Below are positions 8,381 to 18,120 of a stretch of 64,000 bases of DNA, piece after piece. Within the stretch, counting starts at the first letter, position 1. Each line of letters begins with the position of its first letter. The translations under genes were made by a program, and so were the position numbers. Below the pieces are notes generated by a model. The model searched no databases, was not told where the DNA came from, and saw only the letters and a program-made list of their open reading frames with translations. Source of the DNA: Psychrobacter immobilis (lineage in GTDB: Bacteria; Pseudomonadota; Gammaproteobacteria; Pseudomonadales; Moraxellaceae); contig NZ_CAJGZM010000005.1 of assembly GCF_904846175.1 (NCBI RefSeq), positions 62,001-126,000 on the forward strand, in the 5' to 3' direction.

Positions 8381-9949
8381 TTACCCTCGTCTTCTAAGTG
8401 TGGTTAGACCTTTGCCAAAATAGCTCAGTAGTAATAGCAGCGCTATTATTATCAAGATAGGATAATTTCCCATAAGCATAAAGGGAGTGTTACCAACCCG
8501 TGCCTGTATCTCACCACGTAGTACAGTACGCTCAAACTGCGGTGCGCGTTTTACAATACGACCTTTATGGTTAATGATAGCGGTAACACCAGTATTGGTC
8601 GCTCGAATAAACCAGCGCCCGTTCTCAAGAGCGCGCATTTGTACCATTTGCAAATGTTGCAATGGTCCTGCTGAAGTGCCAAACCAGGCATCGTTAGAGA
8701 CGGTCAACAAAAAGTCAGTATCGATGGCATTTTTACGCGTAGTATCTGGATAAGCTACCTCATAACAGATAGCCGTCCCTATATTGTGTCCACGCACTTG
8801 TAGCGGTGACTGCTGATCACTACCACGACTATAGCTCTTAATATCCTGACTACCGGCCAAATTTGGGAAAATATCGAGTACGCCTTCAAATGGAATATAC
8901 TCTCCAAAAGGCACCAGACGCTGCTTCTTGTATAGGCCTTCCGCTTCTACACCTCGAGCAATCACGCTATTGTAAAATGGGGGATACTTATCCGTACTGG
9001 CATTGAATGCCGCTTTATCCTTATAAGGGATACCAGTTATCCATGTAGTATTGGTCGCATTGGCCATTTCTATCATTTCACTAATAAAGCCCGCAGCCTC
9101 ATCCTGAAACATCGGAATAGATGATTCAGGCCACACCACAACATCACGTCCCCACTCAGTGCGCGTTAACTTCGCATAAATCTTTAGCGTTTCTACTTGA
9201 TATTGAGTCAGCCACTTTATATCTTGTGAAATATTACCTTGAATCAATGACACTGACAGATCAGGTGTGCCCTTAGGTTTTGTCCATTGCGGATTGACCA
9301 GCCATAATGATGTGCTAATGGCTAATAACAGTAAAGAAACGGCGGCATAACTACTGCGCCGAAGCAGTAGCTCTACTAAACTTGCAGCCAATAGTATGGC
9401 AACAAAAGAGACGGCAAAAACACCAGCAACGGGTGCTAAGGACGATAGCCAATACTCTTCAGTAAACGCATAACCAACAAACAGCCATGGAAAGCCTGTG
9501 AATAACCAAGTTTTTAACCATTCTTGTAGCACCCAAAGAGCAGCAAATGAAAAGGGTTGTTTGCCTACCATACGGTTAAAGACTAGTGCTAAAAATCCAT
9601 GAAACAGTCCCATACCGAGACCCATCAATGCAATCATAATCAATGCGAGCCACGTTGGAGTATCGCTATAATCATGGATGGCAGTATAGAGCCAAAAGCC
9701 GCCGACGCACCATAACCCCATACCGTAAGCTTCACCAATAATAAAAGCGCGACGACCACTCATATTTGGTACCAACAGCGCATATAAAATCGCTGGTGAC
9801 ACTATTGCTAGCGGCCAGAACCCATAAGGCGCTAGCGCAAATAAAAAAATAGCTCCTGCAAGCCATGCTGCTACTAGCGTAAACCATAGCGGTAATTGAT
9901 TTGAGTGAGTACTCAAACGCTTTTGTAGATTAATAGTAGACAGGCTCAT
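8381..9949 (-). CDS. lnt: Apolipoprotein N-acyltransferase
   Basis: Lnt adds the third acyl chain to the N-terminal cysteine of lipoproteins in the inner membrane. The 522-aa length is usual. About six hydrophobic segments in the first 210 residues precede the periplasmic nitrilase-like domain. The expected catalytic triad neighbourhoods are visible: Glu in VVWPESSIPMF, Lys in LYKKQRLVPFGEYIPFEG, and Cys in IGTAICYEVAYPD. A final membrane span precedes the basic C-terminus (TTLRRRG). It acts after Lgt and LspA, both also in this window. Confidence 0.96.
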   Translation of the reverse strand: MSLSTINLQKRLSTHSNQLPLWFTLVAAWLAGAIFLFALAPYGFWPLAIVSPAILYALLVPNMSGRRAFIIGEAYGMGLWCVGGFWLYTAIHDYSDTPTWLALIMIALMGLGMGLFHGFLALVFNRMVGKQPFSFAALWVLQEWLKTWLFTGFPWLFVGYAFTEEYWLSSLAPVAGVFAVSFVAILLAASLVELLLRRSSYAAVSLLLLAISTSLWLVNPQWTKPKGTPDLSVSLIQGNISQDIKWLTQYQVETLKIYAKLTRTEWGRDVVVWPESSIPMFQDEAAGFISEMIEMANATNTTWITGIPYKDKAAFNASTDKYPPFYNSVIARGVEAEGLYKKQRLVPFGEYIPFEGVLDIFPNLAGSQDIKSYSRGSDQQSPLQVRGHNIGTAICYEVAYPDTTRKNAIDTDFLLTVSNDAWFGTSAGPLQHLQMVQMRALENGRWFIRATNTGVTAIINHKGRIVKRAPQFERTVLRGEIQARVGNTPFMLMGNYPILIIIALLLLLSYFGKGLTTLRRRG

Positions 9950-10188
9950 CGCAAATTATCCAAAATTATGTGCCTTGAATTTTTGATCAAAATCCAAAAC
10001 TCAGATAGACCCGTTAATACTACAGGCAGCATTTCAAAATAAAAACTGCTTATGATACCAGTCCGCACTGCTCAATGGATAAATTTACGTACCCCGTTTG
10101 ATGGGTTATTATGCTACATTACCAAACGATATGAAGTGTTACGTGGCCTTCTATAGCTCACAATATTTACAGTACATGAGAGAGTACT

Positions 10189-10833
10189 ATGACCACCTTA
10201 AAAATAAAATCCAGTCTTATATTCAATCGTCATCTGTCTAAGGGGTTGCGTAGTACGTTAGTATTACTTGCCGCCTCATCACTATTTGCTTGTAGCCAAC
10301 CGAGTAGTGGCGTATCTGATGCAAGCACAACATCGGCATCAACTGAAGATGTAGTGACTGTTCCAAAGACAGCTGAACCAAACGTTATAAGTGCCCCTAT
10401 GATGACATCAGTAAGTAAACCAGACCTACTAAAAAACGTCTCAGCCACGGTATATAAAGATGCTAATTGCGGCTGCTGTAAAGAATGGATAAGTCATGCA
10501 GAAGATAATGGTCTAAGTGCAACCGCGCAAGATGTTGCGGACTTAGCCGTATTTAAAGAGCGCTACAGCGTTCCAACTGAGATGCGTTCTTGCCATACTG
10601 TAGTCACTACTGATGATTACGTCTTTGAAGGCCATGTACCTGCTAAGTATATGGCGCAATTTTTAGAGAATCCGCCAGTACAAGCGCTCGGACTTGCTGT
10701 ACCGGGTATGCCTGTTGGTAGCCCAGGTATGGAGTATCAAAATAAATTCATGCCCTATCAGGTTATGCAGCTCAATAAAGACGGGACGACCCAAGTTTAT
10801 GCTGATATCGAATCGGTAGAGCAGCAATTATAA
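10189..10833 (+). CDS. DUF411 domain lipoprotein, putative metal-binding
   Basis: The N-terminus is a lipoprotein signal ending LAASSLFAC at about residue 35. A Ser/Thr-rich linker follows, then a DUF411 domain starting YKDANCGCCKEWISHAEDNG with the paired-cysteine motif CGCC and a later conserved Cys (MRSCHTVV). Family members are often found with copper-resistance genes and are suggested to bind metal. The 214-aa length suits one domain plus linker. It stands alone here with GAGAGAG before the ATG. The metal role is family inference. Confidence 0.85.
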   Translation: MTTLKIKSSLIFNRHLSKGLRSTLVLLAASSLFACSQPSSGVSDASTTSASTEDVVTVPKTAEPNVISAPMMTSVSKPDLLKNVSATVYKDANCGCCKEWISHAEDNGLSATAQDVADLAVFKERYSVPTEMRSCHTVVTTDDYVFEGHVPAKYMAQFLENPPVQALGLAVPGMPVGSPGMEYQNKFMPYQVMQLNKDGTTQVYADIESVEQQL

Positions 10834-11128
10834 TGTGTTAGCAGTTAAGAATACTTTGATTATAGTGTTAGCGTTAAAAGTAAATGAGAAAGGTATAAGA
10901 CTGTTCTATTACTTATAAATTGATTCTTCATCAAAAATCTCATTAGCTATTGAGACTTTAATAGCTAAAATAACTTTGAATTTGTAACTTTTGATGACAA
11001 TGTAAGCTAATTTATCGATTATTTACCCTTAAAATGGATAGATAACTAAGGACTAATACAAGAATATACAGAGTGTATCGAAACAATTACGTAAGATTAC
11101 ATAATCCAGTAGGGAATTAAAGTCTATA

Positions 11129-11259
11129 TTGACACTATAGATTATTATATTATCTTAATAATGAGTTAAACCCTATGTAGCATAATTGCCTCGGTCCAAT
11201 TTAAAAACGTCTAAATGTTAAATCTACAATTATGGATTTAACGCTTAGACGTTTTTTTT
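11129..11259 (+). ncRNA. Candidate small RNA (promoter plus terminator, no ORF)
   Basis: The 10834-11632 gap has TTGACA at 11129-11134, TATCTT at 11151-11156 (16-base spacer), and about 95 bases later a strong intrinsic terminator at 11203-11259. No open frame of useful size lies between. This is the layout of a free-standing small RNA of roughly 95-100 nt. Inference from signals only; the rest of the gap shows nothing I can name. Confidence 0.4.
11203..11259 (+). terminator. Strong intrinsic terminator
   Basis: A stem of about 20 bp (AAAACGTCTAA... pairing with ...TTAGACGTTTT, one or two mismatches) is followed by a run of eight T on the + strand. No annotated gene ends just upstream, hence the small-RNA proposal. 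Confidence 0.75.
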
Positions 11260-11632
11260 CTCATAAAACAGTAAAAATTATTGTCAATGTAGTCAGCTAT
11301 ATCCTGTGCATGTTACACAAACTTACATTGTAAAATGTACATTATTAGTAATTTTTTCAACATCAAAAAAGTATTTTTGGGGTTTTTAAGGGTGATGACA
11401 GGCTAAACAGCCTATGCTAAAGTCGGCTTTGTGTTTTGGTCAGCAGCTTGATTTGCAACGGCTTCGTAAGACTTCAATGATGCTGTGATCGCCAATAATC
11501 ATTTTTTATATGAATAATATGCAGCAGAAGTATCAGTCACTATGACGTATATATACTTGAGTTGTTGAAATTTAATTGACTGCGCTGTTGTTGATAACAG
11601 ACCATTTTGAATTAACCGTAGGTATTAGATTT

Positions 11633-12355
11633 ATGAAACAGGCTTTATTGATTTTGTCAGTACTGGGTATGGGCATAGCACAAACGAGTGGTGCTGCTAT
11701 CACAATCTCTCAAACAAATAATACCATCACCAATACTTCTGTGGCATCAAACTACGGTTCATCAAAAAACATCTATAGCACTAGCAGTGGTGCTTATGTT
11801 TCTAATAATGATGAAATCAGTCAAGCAATTAGCAACCTAAGTGCGCAGGCCAAGCAAAAAGAGAATCAGCTTTCATCGCTGAACAGCCGCTTATACGCTG
11901 AAAAACAACAGCAGCAAGTCAATACAGTTCCTGATAGCAATTCAGCCCCCGCTATCGCTGCTGCTCGTGCTTCACGAGTGGCTCTATCTGGTAGCTCTGG
12001 ATATTGTGCCCGTTACGTACGTAAAGCACTACAATCAGCAGGTTATGAGTTTACCCCGAATCCTTCAGCCTATCAGTACGCCACTCGTGGCACGCTTGAT
12101 AAAGCAGGTTTTAGCAAAATTAGCAATGATATGCCAACCCAAGTAGGTGATGTTATTGTCTATGATCGCTCATCAAAGCGTCCACATGGCCATATTCAAA
12201 TCTTTGATGGCAAAGATTGGATTTCTGATTTCCGTCAGAACAGTATCAGTCCATACAGTGGTGTCTATGCTTATACCACATGGCGCGATTCAAAATACGT
12301 GGATGACGCATCCGCATCAGATCGAAATATCTACCTTGCTATGAATGATAAATAA
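11633..12355 (+). CDS. Secreted CHAP/NlpC-P60-like protein, putative peptidoglycan hydrolase
   Basis: The ATG at 11633 is chosen because the protein then starts with a clean Sec signal (MKQALLILSVLGMGIAQTSG, cut after the next Ala); the frame is open further upstream. Residues about 85-105 form a short coiled coil (Gln/Lys/Glu-rich). The C-terminal domain has the catalytic pattern of cysteine/histidine amidohydrolases: Cys in SSGYCARYVRKALQSAGY, then His in RPHGHIQIFDG and a downstream polar residue. Such proteins cut peptide stems of the wall. The fold class is likely; exact substrate unknown. Confidence 0.75.
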   Translation: MKQALLILSVLGMGIAQTSGAAITISQTNNTITNTSVASNYGSSKNIYSTSSGAYVSNNDEISQAISNLSAQAKQKENQLSSLNSRLYAEKQQQQVNTVPDSNSAPAIAAARASRVALSGSSGYCARYVRKALQSAGYEFTPNPSAYQYATRGTLDKAGFSKISNDMPTQVGDVIVYDRSSKRPHGHIQIFDGKDWISDFRQNSISPYSGVYAYTTWRDSKYVDDASASDRNIYLAMNDK

Positions 12356-12394
12356 GACCTGATAAGTCAGCACAACATAGTTATTGTTTCCTCC

Positions 12395-12434
12395 AACCCA
12401 GTAGTGGTATTACTATCATTGCTGGGTTTTTTTG
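12395..12434 (+). terminator. Intrinsic terminator of the CHAP-like gene
   Basis: AACCCAG at 12395-12401 pairs with CTGGGTT at 12422-12428, with an inner imperfect stem and a T run after it, 40 bases past the stop codon. Confidence 0.8.
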
Positions 12435-12502
12435 TGCTTAACATCAGGGCGTATTTAACCTTTCATGATTTGATCATTCAGAAATAGACACTACTGATAT
12501 CA

Positions 12503-12913
12503 TTACTCATGACAAGAATTATCGGCAAGAGCTTTTAATATCCCACATGATACGGCTGGTGCACTACTTGCACATTTCTGGCGCAAAACAGTCAAGTGCT
12601 GCTTTAAGTGCATCAGTTTTTCCATTCGTATTTCTACAGCATAAATTTGCTTATCTAGTAATAAGTTCACATCACCACAGTCTTTATCAGGTTCCTCCCA
12701 GTATTCAAGTAAGATTCTTACTTCGTCTAAAGCCATGTCAAGCGTACGGCAGTGTAGGATAAATTGTAGACGCTCAATGTGCTCTTCATTATATAAACGA
12801 TAATTCCCTGCGCTGCGAGAAGGCTCAGGTAATAAGTGCTCCTTTTCGTAATAGCGAATGGTTTCCACTGTGGCACCTGTGCGTTTAGCGAGCTCACCAA
12901 TTTTGATTGTCAT
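12503..12913 (-). CDS. cadR: MerR-family Cd(II)/Pb(II)/Zn-responsive regulator
   Basis: The 136-aa protein has the MerR winged-helix start (IKIGELAKRTGATVETIRYYEK) and the dimerisation helix. The metal-site cysteines expected for CadR/PbrR types are present (FILHCRTLD near residue 77, DKDCGD near 112-115 by family numbering, and a Cys pair near the end, SCGIL...NSCHE). It is divergent from the cadA-type ATPase, with an operator carrying the long 19-bp spacer between them. The C-terminal tail has extra Cys and His. Confidence 0.92.
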   Translation of the reverse strand: MTIKIGELAKRTGATVETIRYYEKEHLLPEPSRSAGNYRLYNEEHIERLQFILHCRTLDMALDEVRILLEYWEEPDKDCGDVNLLLDKQIYAVEIRMEKLMHLKQHLTVLRQKCASSAPAVSCGILKALADNSCHE

Positions 12914-12999
12914 AACAACCTCTATGATTTAAATGATTAAAGTGGCTGTAAAGACTGGCGCTAGAGAAATTAAAATTACGAAACTGTAGATAAATAACC

Positions 13000-13030
13000 T
13001 TGACTCTAAAGCCACTAGAGGGTTCATAAT
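13000..13030 (+). promoter_or_regulatory. MerR/CadR-type promoter of cadA
   Basis: TTGACT at 13000-13005 and CATAAT at 13025-13030 are separated by 19 bp, the over-long spacing that MerR activators correct by DNA twisting. Within the spacer CTCTA and TAGAG form a dyad around AAAGCCAC-like sequence. It lies 26 bases before the cadA ATG and upstream of the divergent cadR. Confidence 0.85.
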
Positions 13031-13055
13031 ATCATTATTCAAAGGGTAAATTATT

Positions 13056-15287
13056 ATGAAATATCATATTGAAGGTATGGACTGCGCCAGTTGCATCGGC
13101 AAGATTGAAACAGCTTTGAAACGTATGCCTGGGGTTTCTGATGTTGAGCTAAATTTTGCTACAGAAACGCTAGAGCTAAGCTTGACCCCTGGTGCGCCGA
13201 CTCAGGCTAGTGATATCGAAAAAACAATCAAAAGCCTAGGGTTCGGCATCTCTGCCAATACTGGTCAACAAACTGTATCGGCTATTGATATTGACAGCGA
13301 CAATCAGATGGCTCCGCAGGATAAGCGGTGGTGGCAAACTCAAAAAGGCAAACAGGTTGTTGGTCTCGGTATTTTGATGGGCAGCGCTTATGCACTGTCA
13401 CTACTGTTCCCCGCTTATGGGATATGGGTGTTTGCCATCGCCGTGATTGTAGGCGTTTTTCCATTTGCGCGCAAAGCCTTAGCACTGGCTAAAACAGGTT
13501 CATTCTTTTCAATTGAAACGCTGATGTCCGTCGCCGTGCTTGGCGCTCTTATCATTGGTGAAGCTGAAGAGGCCGCAGCGGTTGTCTTCTTGTTCTCAAT
13601 CGGGGAGCTGTTTGAGAGTATCGCTGCTGATCGCGCTCGTGCTGGCATTAGAGCTTTAGCGTCGCTGGTGCCAAAAACCGCCATTTTACTTGATACTCAA
13701 GGTGGGCAGCGCGACGTTCCAGCGGCCTCGCTACAAGTGAATGACCTTGTACTGGTGCGCCCTGGCGATAGAGTATCTGCTGATGGATCCATTGTTCAAG
13801 GTGCGTCTAGCCTTGATGATTCGCCCGTGACGGGGGAATCGGTTCCCGTTGCCAAGACGATGGGTGACAATGTATTCGCAGGGTCAATTAACATTGATGG
13901 TGTGCTACAAGTGCGCGTAGAAAAAACAGCCGCCGATAACACCATTGCAAAAATTATTGAGCTGGTAGAGCAAGCCCAAGCCTCCAAAGCACCCACTGCC
14001 CGTTTTATTGAGAAATTCAGTCGTTACTATACACCGGCTGTGATGGCTATTGCCGCCCTAATTATCATCGTTCCGCCGTTAGCGATGGGCGGAGATTGGG
14101 GAACTTGGTTGTATCGCGGTTTGGCACTATTGCTAATTGCCTGTCCCTGTGCCCTTGTGCTATCCACACCAGCTGCCATTGCTTCTGGTCTGGCGGTCGG
14201 TGCGCGCCGCGGCTTGCTGATTAAAGGGGGTAGTGCTTTAGAAACCATCGGCAAAGTAAAGACAGTCGCTTTTGACAAGACAGGCACTTTAACTGAGGGT
14301 AAGCCACGCGTTACTGACATTGTTGCTTTCACTCAAGAGTACCTAAGTTCTCAGGATCAGGGTCTTCAAAGTCAGGATTCTCAGGATCAGGGTTCTCAAG
14401 GTCAAGATGAGGTATTGGCGCTCTTTGCCAGTGTGGAGACAGGTTCTAGTCACCCGCTTGCTGAAGCCATTGTCAGTCATGCTGAAGCCGCCAAAATTGT
14501 CATACCTGTGGCTTCTAAAGCTTCTGCTACTGCGGGTAAAGCGGTACACGCAACTATCGCTGGGCGCGCGCTAGCTATCGGTTCGCCTGTTTATGCCGCA
14601 GATGAGGCATCAATTTCAGCCGAGCAACAGGCACAAATCGAGGCGCTGCAAAATGAGGGTAAGACCGTCTCAGTGCTGTTTGATGAGCAAAGTCGAGAAG
14701 TGCTTGGATTGGTCGCACTAAGAGATGAGTTACGAGACGACGCTCATGAAGGTGTGGCTCAGCTTAAAGCGATGGGTGTGCGCTCTGTTATGCTCACAGG
14801 CGACAACCGCTTAACCGCTCAAGCACTTGCCAGTAATTTAGATGTGGAATGGGAAGCTGAGCTGTTGCCTGAGGACAAACTGCGCTTGCTTAACGAGATG
14901 AAGAATAACAGCAAAATAGCGATGGTGGGTGATGGTATTAACGATGCGCCAGCGCTAGCAACCGCTGATGTTGGCATCGCAATGGGTGGCGGTACTGATG
15001 TGGCCATTGAGACGGCCGACATTGCATTATTGAAAAGTCGTGTTACGGACATGGCTCATCTCATCGCACTGTCGCGCGCCACTATGACCAATATTCATCA
15101 GAACGTCATTTTCGCCTTGGGTCTCAAAGGCGTCTTTTTGATCACGACCGTATTCGGCATTACTGGACTATGGATTGCGGTTCTAGCTGATGCTGGAGCA
15201 ACAGTGCTCGTTACTCTCAATGCGTTACGTTTACTGCGCTTTAAAGGCGCGCCTCCATTGGTAACTGCGCCTAAAGTAGTTAAATAA
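13056..15287 (+). CDS. cadA: P1B-type heavy-metal (Zn/Cd/Pb) exporting ATPase
   Basis: This ATPase pumps Zn, Cd or Pb out across the inner membrane. Order seen: N-terminal metal-binding domain with GMDCASC, membrane helices from about residue 95, actuator motif TGES (SPVTGESVPVAK), the transport motif CPC (LLIACPCALVLSTPAA), phosphorylation site DKTGTLTEGK, the SSHPLAEAI histidine-proline motif, and hinge GDGINDAPALA. Length 743 aa is usual. An odd Gln/Asp/Ser-rich repeat lies just after the phosphorylation site. Control by the divergent CadR is likely. Confidence 0.95.
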   Translation: MKYHIEGMDCASCIGKIETALKRMPGVSDVELNFATETLELSLTPGAPTQASDIEKTIKSLGFGISANTGQQTVSAIDIDSDNQMAPQDKRWWQTQKGKQVVGLGILMGSAYALSLLFPAYGIWVFAIAVIVGVFPFARKALALAKTGSFFSIETLMSVAVLGALIIGEAEEAAAVVFLFSIGELFESIAADRARAGIRALASLVPKTAILLDTQGGQRDVPAASLQVNDLVLVRPGDRVSADGSIVQGASSLDDSPVTGESVPVAKTMGDNVFAGSINIDGVLQVRVEKTAADNTIAKIIELVEQAQASKAPTARFIEKFSRYYTPAVMAIAALIIIVPPLAMGGDWGTWLYRGLALLLIACPCALVLSTPAAIASGLAVGARRGLLIKGGSALETIGKVKTVAFDKTGTLTEGKPRVTDIVAFTQEYLSSQDQGLQSQDSQDQGSQGQDEVLALFASVETGSSHPLAEAIVSHAEAAKIVIPVASKASATAGKAVHATIAGRALAIGSPVYAADEASISAEQQAQIEALQNEGKTVSVLFDEQSREVLGLVALRDELRDDAHEGVAQLKAMGVRSVMLTGDNRLTAQALASNLDVEWEAELLPEDKLRLLNEMKNNSKIAMVGDGINDAPALATADVGIAMGGGTDVAIETADIALLKSRVTDMAHLIALSRATMTNIHQNVIFALGLKGVFLITTVFGITGLWIAVLADAGATVLVTLNALRLLRFKGAPPLVTAPKVVK
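14348..14410 (+). repeat. Short in-frame tandem repeats inside cadA
   Basis: TTCTCAGGATCAGGGT occurs at 14348-14363 and again at 14378-14393, with a third decayed unit after. It encodes a low-complexity run of Ser, Gln, Asp and Gly between the phosphorylation and nucleotide-binding motifs of the ATPase. It looks like slippage-made expansion in a loop. Confidence 0.8.
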
Positions 15288-15408
15288 AACCCTTCGAAAT
15301 CAATTAAAAACTAGAGATAGCAGCAGATTTCGGGGGTGGGTTCTAATAATAAAAATTCCACCGCCACAGTAAACTGCAACCGCATTAGAGTAAATAAGGT
15401 TAGACCGT

Positions 15409-17457
15409 ATGTTGATTACAGAATTGGGCTATTTTGCCTTGCTTACCGCTTTTGTATTGGCGTTATTGCAGGTAATTCTGCCAACTATTGGTGTTATTCG
15501 TAACCAAGTTGCTTGGCAACGACTAGCCCCTAGCTTAGCTTGGGCACAGTTTGCCGCCATGATAACGTCATTTGGCGCTTTGATAGCAGGTTTTTATTAT
15601 AATGATTTTAGCCTCAGTTACGTCGCGCAGCATTCCAATACGCTGTTGCCTTGGTACTATAAATTATCGGCGACATGGGGCGGACACGAGGGCTCTTTGC
15701 TGCTATGGATGACCATCATGGCCACATGGTGTGCACTGGTATCATACTTTAGTCGCGGCTTGCCGTTATCAATGCGTGCGCGGGTATTAGTTATTTTGGC
15801 CGGTGTACAGTTAATGATGCTAACAATGCTGATATTTACCTCGTCACCATTTGAACGTACCTTACCCAATCTAGCGGTCGATGGCGCTGATTTAAATCCT
15901 GTCCTACAAGATTTCGGTCTGATTATTCATCCGCCCATGTTATATATGGGCTATGTGGGTATGGTAGTGCCTTTTGCATTTTGTATGGCGGCATTGTGGG
16001 AAGGGCGTTTAGATGCTGCTTGGACACGCTGGTCACGTCCATGGGCGCTCGCGGCTTGGGGATTTTTGACCATTGGTATTGCACTGGGCTCGTGGTGGGC
16101 CTACTACGAGCTTGGCTGGGGCGGTTGGTGGTTTTGGGATCCGGTAGAGAACGCCTCGTTTATGCCTTGGCTTGTCGGCTTAGCATTGCTGCATTCATTA
16201 GCAGTCACTGAAAAGCGCGGGGTGTTTAAAGCATGGACCATCATGCTGGCTATTTTCGCCTTTGCCTTAAGCTTGCTTGGCACGTTCCTGGTACGCTCTG
16301 GAGTCCTTACCTCAGTGCATTCGTTTGCCGCTGATCCGACGCGTGGTTTGGTCATCTTAGCTATTCTTGGCATTATCATCGGTAGTGGTCTATTAATGTT
16401 TGCCGTTCGCGGTTGGCGTTTAACCGTTGAAAGCCAATATCAGCTGATTTCACGTGAGTCCTTTTTAGTGATCAACAACGCCATCATTTTGATTGCAACC
16501 TTAGTGGTGCTGCTCGGCACCCTCTATCCTATTATCGCTGATGCCTTTGGTTTAGGACAAGTGTCCGTTGGCCCTCCTTATTTTAATGCATTATTTGTAC
16601 CTTTAACGTGGCTGTTATTAATAGCTATGGGTATGGGCTCAAATATTCGCTGGAAAAAAGACACCCGTCCACTACTGGGTATAGGCATGGTCATCGCCGT
16701 TAGTAGCTTAGTATTAGCCGCCGTTATTACTTACTTTGTTAATCCATCGTCTATGCTTAATATTGGTGTGACTTTAGCCGTTAGCTTTTGGGTACTGCTA
16801 TGGATGGCAGTTGATTTTAAAGATAAAACTAAGAATGCGCCTAATCTTTTTAACGGTTTGCGGCAGTTGCGTCTGAGCTATTGGGGTCAACAGACTGCTC
16901 ATATTGGCGTACTGGTTGCTGTCATTGGCATAGCCTTTACTAGTAGTTTGAGTATTGAGCGAGACGTAGCAATGGGTATTGGCGATACAGTCAATGTTCA
17001 AGGTTACGATTTTGAAGTAACTGAATTTTTTGAAATAAAGGGTAGTAACTTTGATGCAACGCAGGCGCAAGTCGTGGTATCCAAAAACGGTCGTGAAGTG
17101 GCGAAACTGACTCCAGAAAAGCGTACTTATATCATTAGCACTATGCCGACCACTGAGGCGGCCATTGATGCTAGCCTAATGCGCGATGTTTATGTCGCAC
17201 TGGGCGAACCTATTGCCGATGGTAGTAACCAATGGGCATTAAGGATTTATGTAAAACCATTAATTCGCTGGATTTGGTTAGGGGCAATTATCATGGCTCT
17301 AGGTGGATTAATTAGCATGCTTGATAAACGATACCGCATCAAAAAAGTTAAAGCTCCGTTGCTAGTTACTGGTAATCTGGCTACTGATAGAGTCAATGAG
17401 ATAGCTATTGAGCAGTCAATCTCAGCATCGACGATGTCGACACTAAAGGAGAAATAA
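15409..17457 (+). CDS. ccmF: Cytochrome c maturation protein, heme lyase subunit
   Basis: CcmF with CcmH attaches heme to apocytochrome c at the periplasmic face. The 682-aa protein has many membrane spans and the tryptophan-rich motif (YELGWGGWWFWDPVENASFM) near residue 235. The heme-binding His neighbourhoods (GGHEG, IIHPPMLYMGYVG, HSLAVTEKRG) are present. It is the first of four same-strand genes that overlap or touch (ccmF-ccmG-ccmH-ccmI). ccmABCDE is not in the window. Confidence 0.95.
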   Translation: MLITELGYFALLTAFVLALLQVILPTIGVIRNQVAWQRLAPSLAWAQFAAMITSFGALIAGFYYNDFSLSYVAQHSNTLLPWYYKLSATWGGHEGSLLLWMTIMATWCALVSYFSRGLPLSMRARVLVILAGVQLMMLTMLIFTSSPFERTLPNLAVDGADLNPVLQDFGLIIHPPMLYMGYVGMVVPFAFCMAALWEGRLDAAWTRWSRPWALAAWGFLTIGIALGSWWAYYELGWGGWWFWDPVENASFMPWLVGLALLHSLAVTEKRGVFKAWTIMLAIFAFALSLLGTFLVRSGVLTSVHSFAADPTRGLVILAILGIIIGSGLLMFAVRGWRLTVESQYQLISRESFLVINNAIILIATLVVLLGTLYPIIADAFGLGQVSVGPPYFNALFVPLTWLLLIAMGMGSNIRWKKDTRPLLGIGMVIAVSSLVLAAVITYFVNPSSMLNIGVTLAVSFWVLLWMAVDFKDKTKNAPNLFNGLRQLRLSYWGQQTAHIGVLVAVIGIAFTSSLSIERDVAMGIGDTVNVQGYDFEVTEFFEIKGSNFDATQAQVVVSKNGREVAKLTPEKRTYIISTMPTTEAAIDASLMRDVYVALGEPIADGSNQWALRIYVKPLIRWIWLGAIIMALGGLISMLDKRYRIKKVKAPLLVTGNLATDRVNEIAIEQSISASTMSTLKEK

Positions 17458-18120
17458 ATGACTATGTCGAATAATACTCCTGAGCAAAAAGATAGCCAAA
17501 ACAGTAAGCAGCGTAACCCAAAGACAATGAAAAAAAAGCAGACGAAGCTATGGTTCTTAATTCCGCTTATCCTCTTTTTTGGATTAGTAGTGATATTGTA
17601 TATGCGCTTAGGTAAACCAACAAATATTGTGACCAATACCGCTCTTGAGCGTCCGGTTCCTGCCTTTGAGCTGCCGTTATTAGCAGATACTACCCGTACT
17701 ATCACCAATGATAATTTGCCAGATAAGCCGTTTTTACTTAATGTTTGGGGCTCATGGTGCCCAACTTGCGTTATTGAGCATCCGTTTTTAATGCAACTAG
17801 AAGAGCGCGGCGTTGATATCGTTGGTGTGAATTATAAGGATGAGATTGGTAATGCGCTCAGTTACTTAAACCGAGGCGGTGATCCATTTTCTATGTCTAT
17901 TCAGGATTCATTGGGTCAGTTTGCTCTAGACTTAGGCATAACTGGTGCGCCCGAAACCTTTGTTGTGGATGGAGATGGCATCATTCGTCAGCATATTGTT
18001 GGTGAGATTAATGAAGCCAATTGGCAACAGCGTGTTAAGCCGTGCCTGACCGTACTTAATGAGGCTAATAAGAACAACGATAGTCCTGATCTCATTCAGG
18101 TTGAGGAGATGTGCAAATGA
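17458..18120 (+). CDS. ccmG: Thiol:disulfide interchange protein of cytochrome c maturation
   Basis: A membrane-anchored thioredoxin-like protein that reduces the apocytochrome heme-binding cysteines. It has a basic cytosolic start with one span at about residues 28-48, then the active site GSWCPTCVIEH and the cis-proline region GAPETFVVDGDG. It starts directly after the ccmF stop and overlaps ccmH. The N-terminal tail before the span is longer than usual and rich in Lys, Gln and Asn. Confidence 0.93.
   Translation: MTMSNNTPEQKDSQNSKQRNPKTMKKKQTKLWFLIPLILFFGLVVILYMRLGKPTNIVTNTALERPVPAFELPLLADTTRTITNDNLPDKPFLLNVWGSWCPTCVIEHPFLMQLEERGVDIVGVNYKDEIGNALSYLNRGGDPFSMSIQDSLGQFALDLGITGAPETFVVDGDGIIRQHIVGEINEANWQQRVKPCLTVLNEANKNNDSPDLIQVEEMCK

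Noticed and set aside
12147..12344. Overlapping open frame inside the CHAP-like gene
   Set aside because: Another-frame shadow without a ribosome site or family signal.
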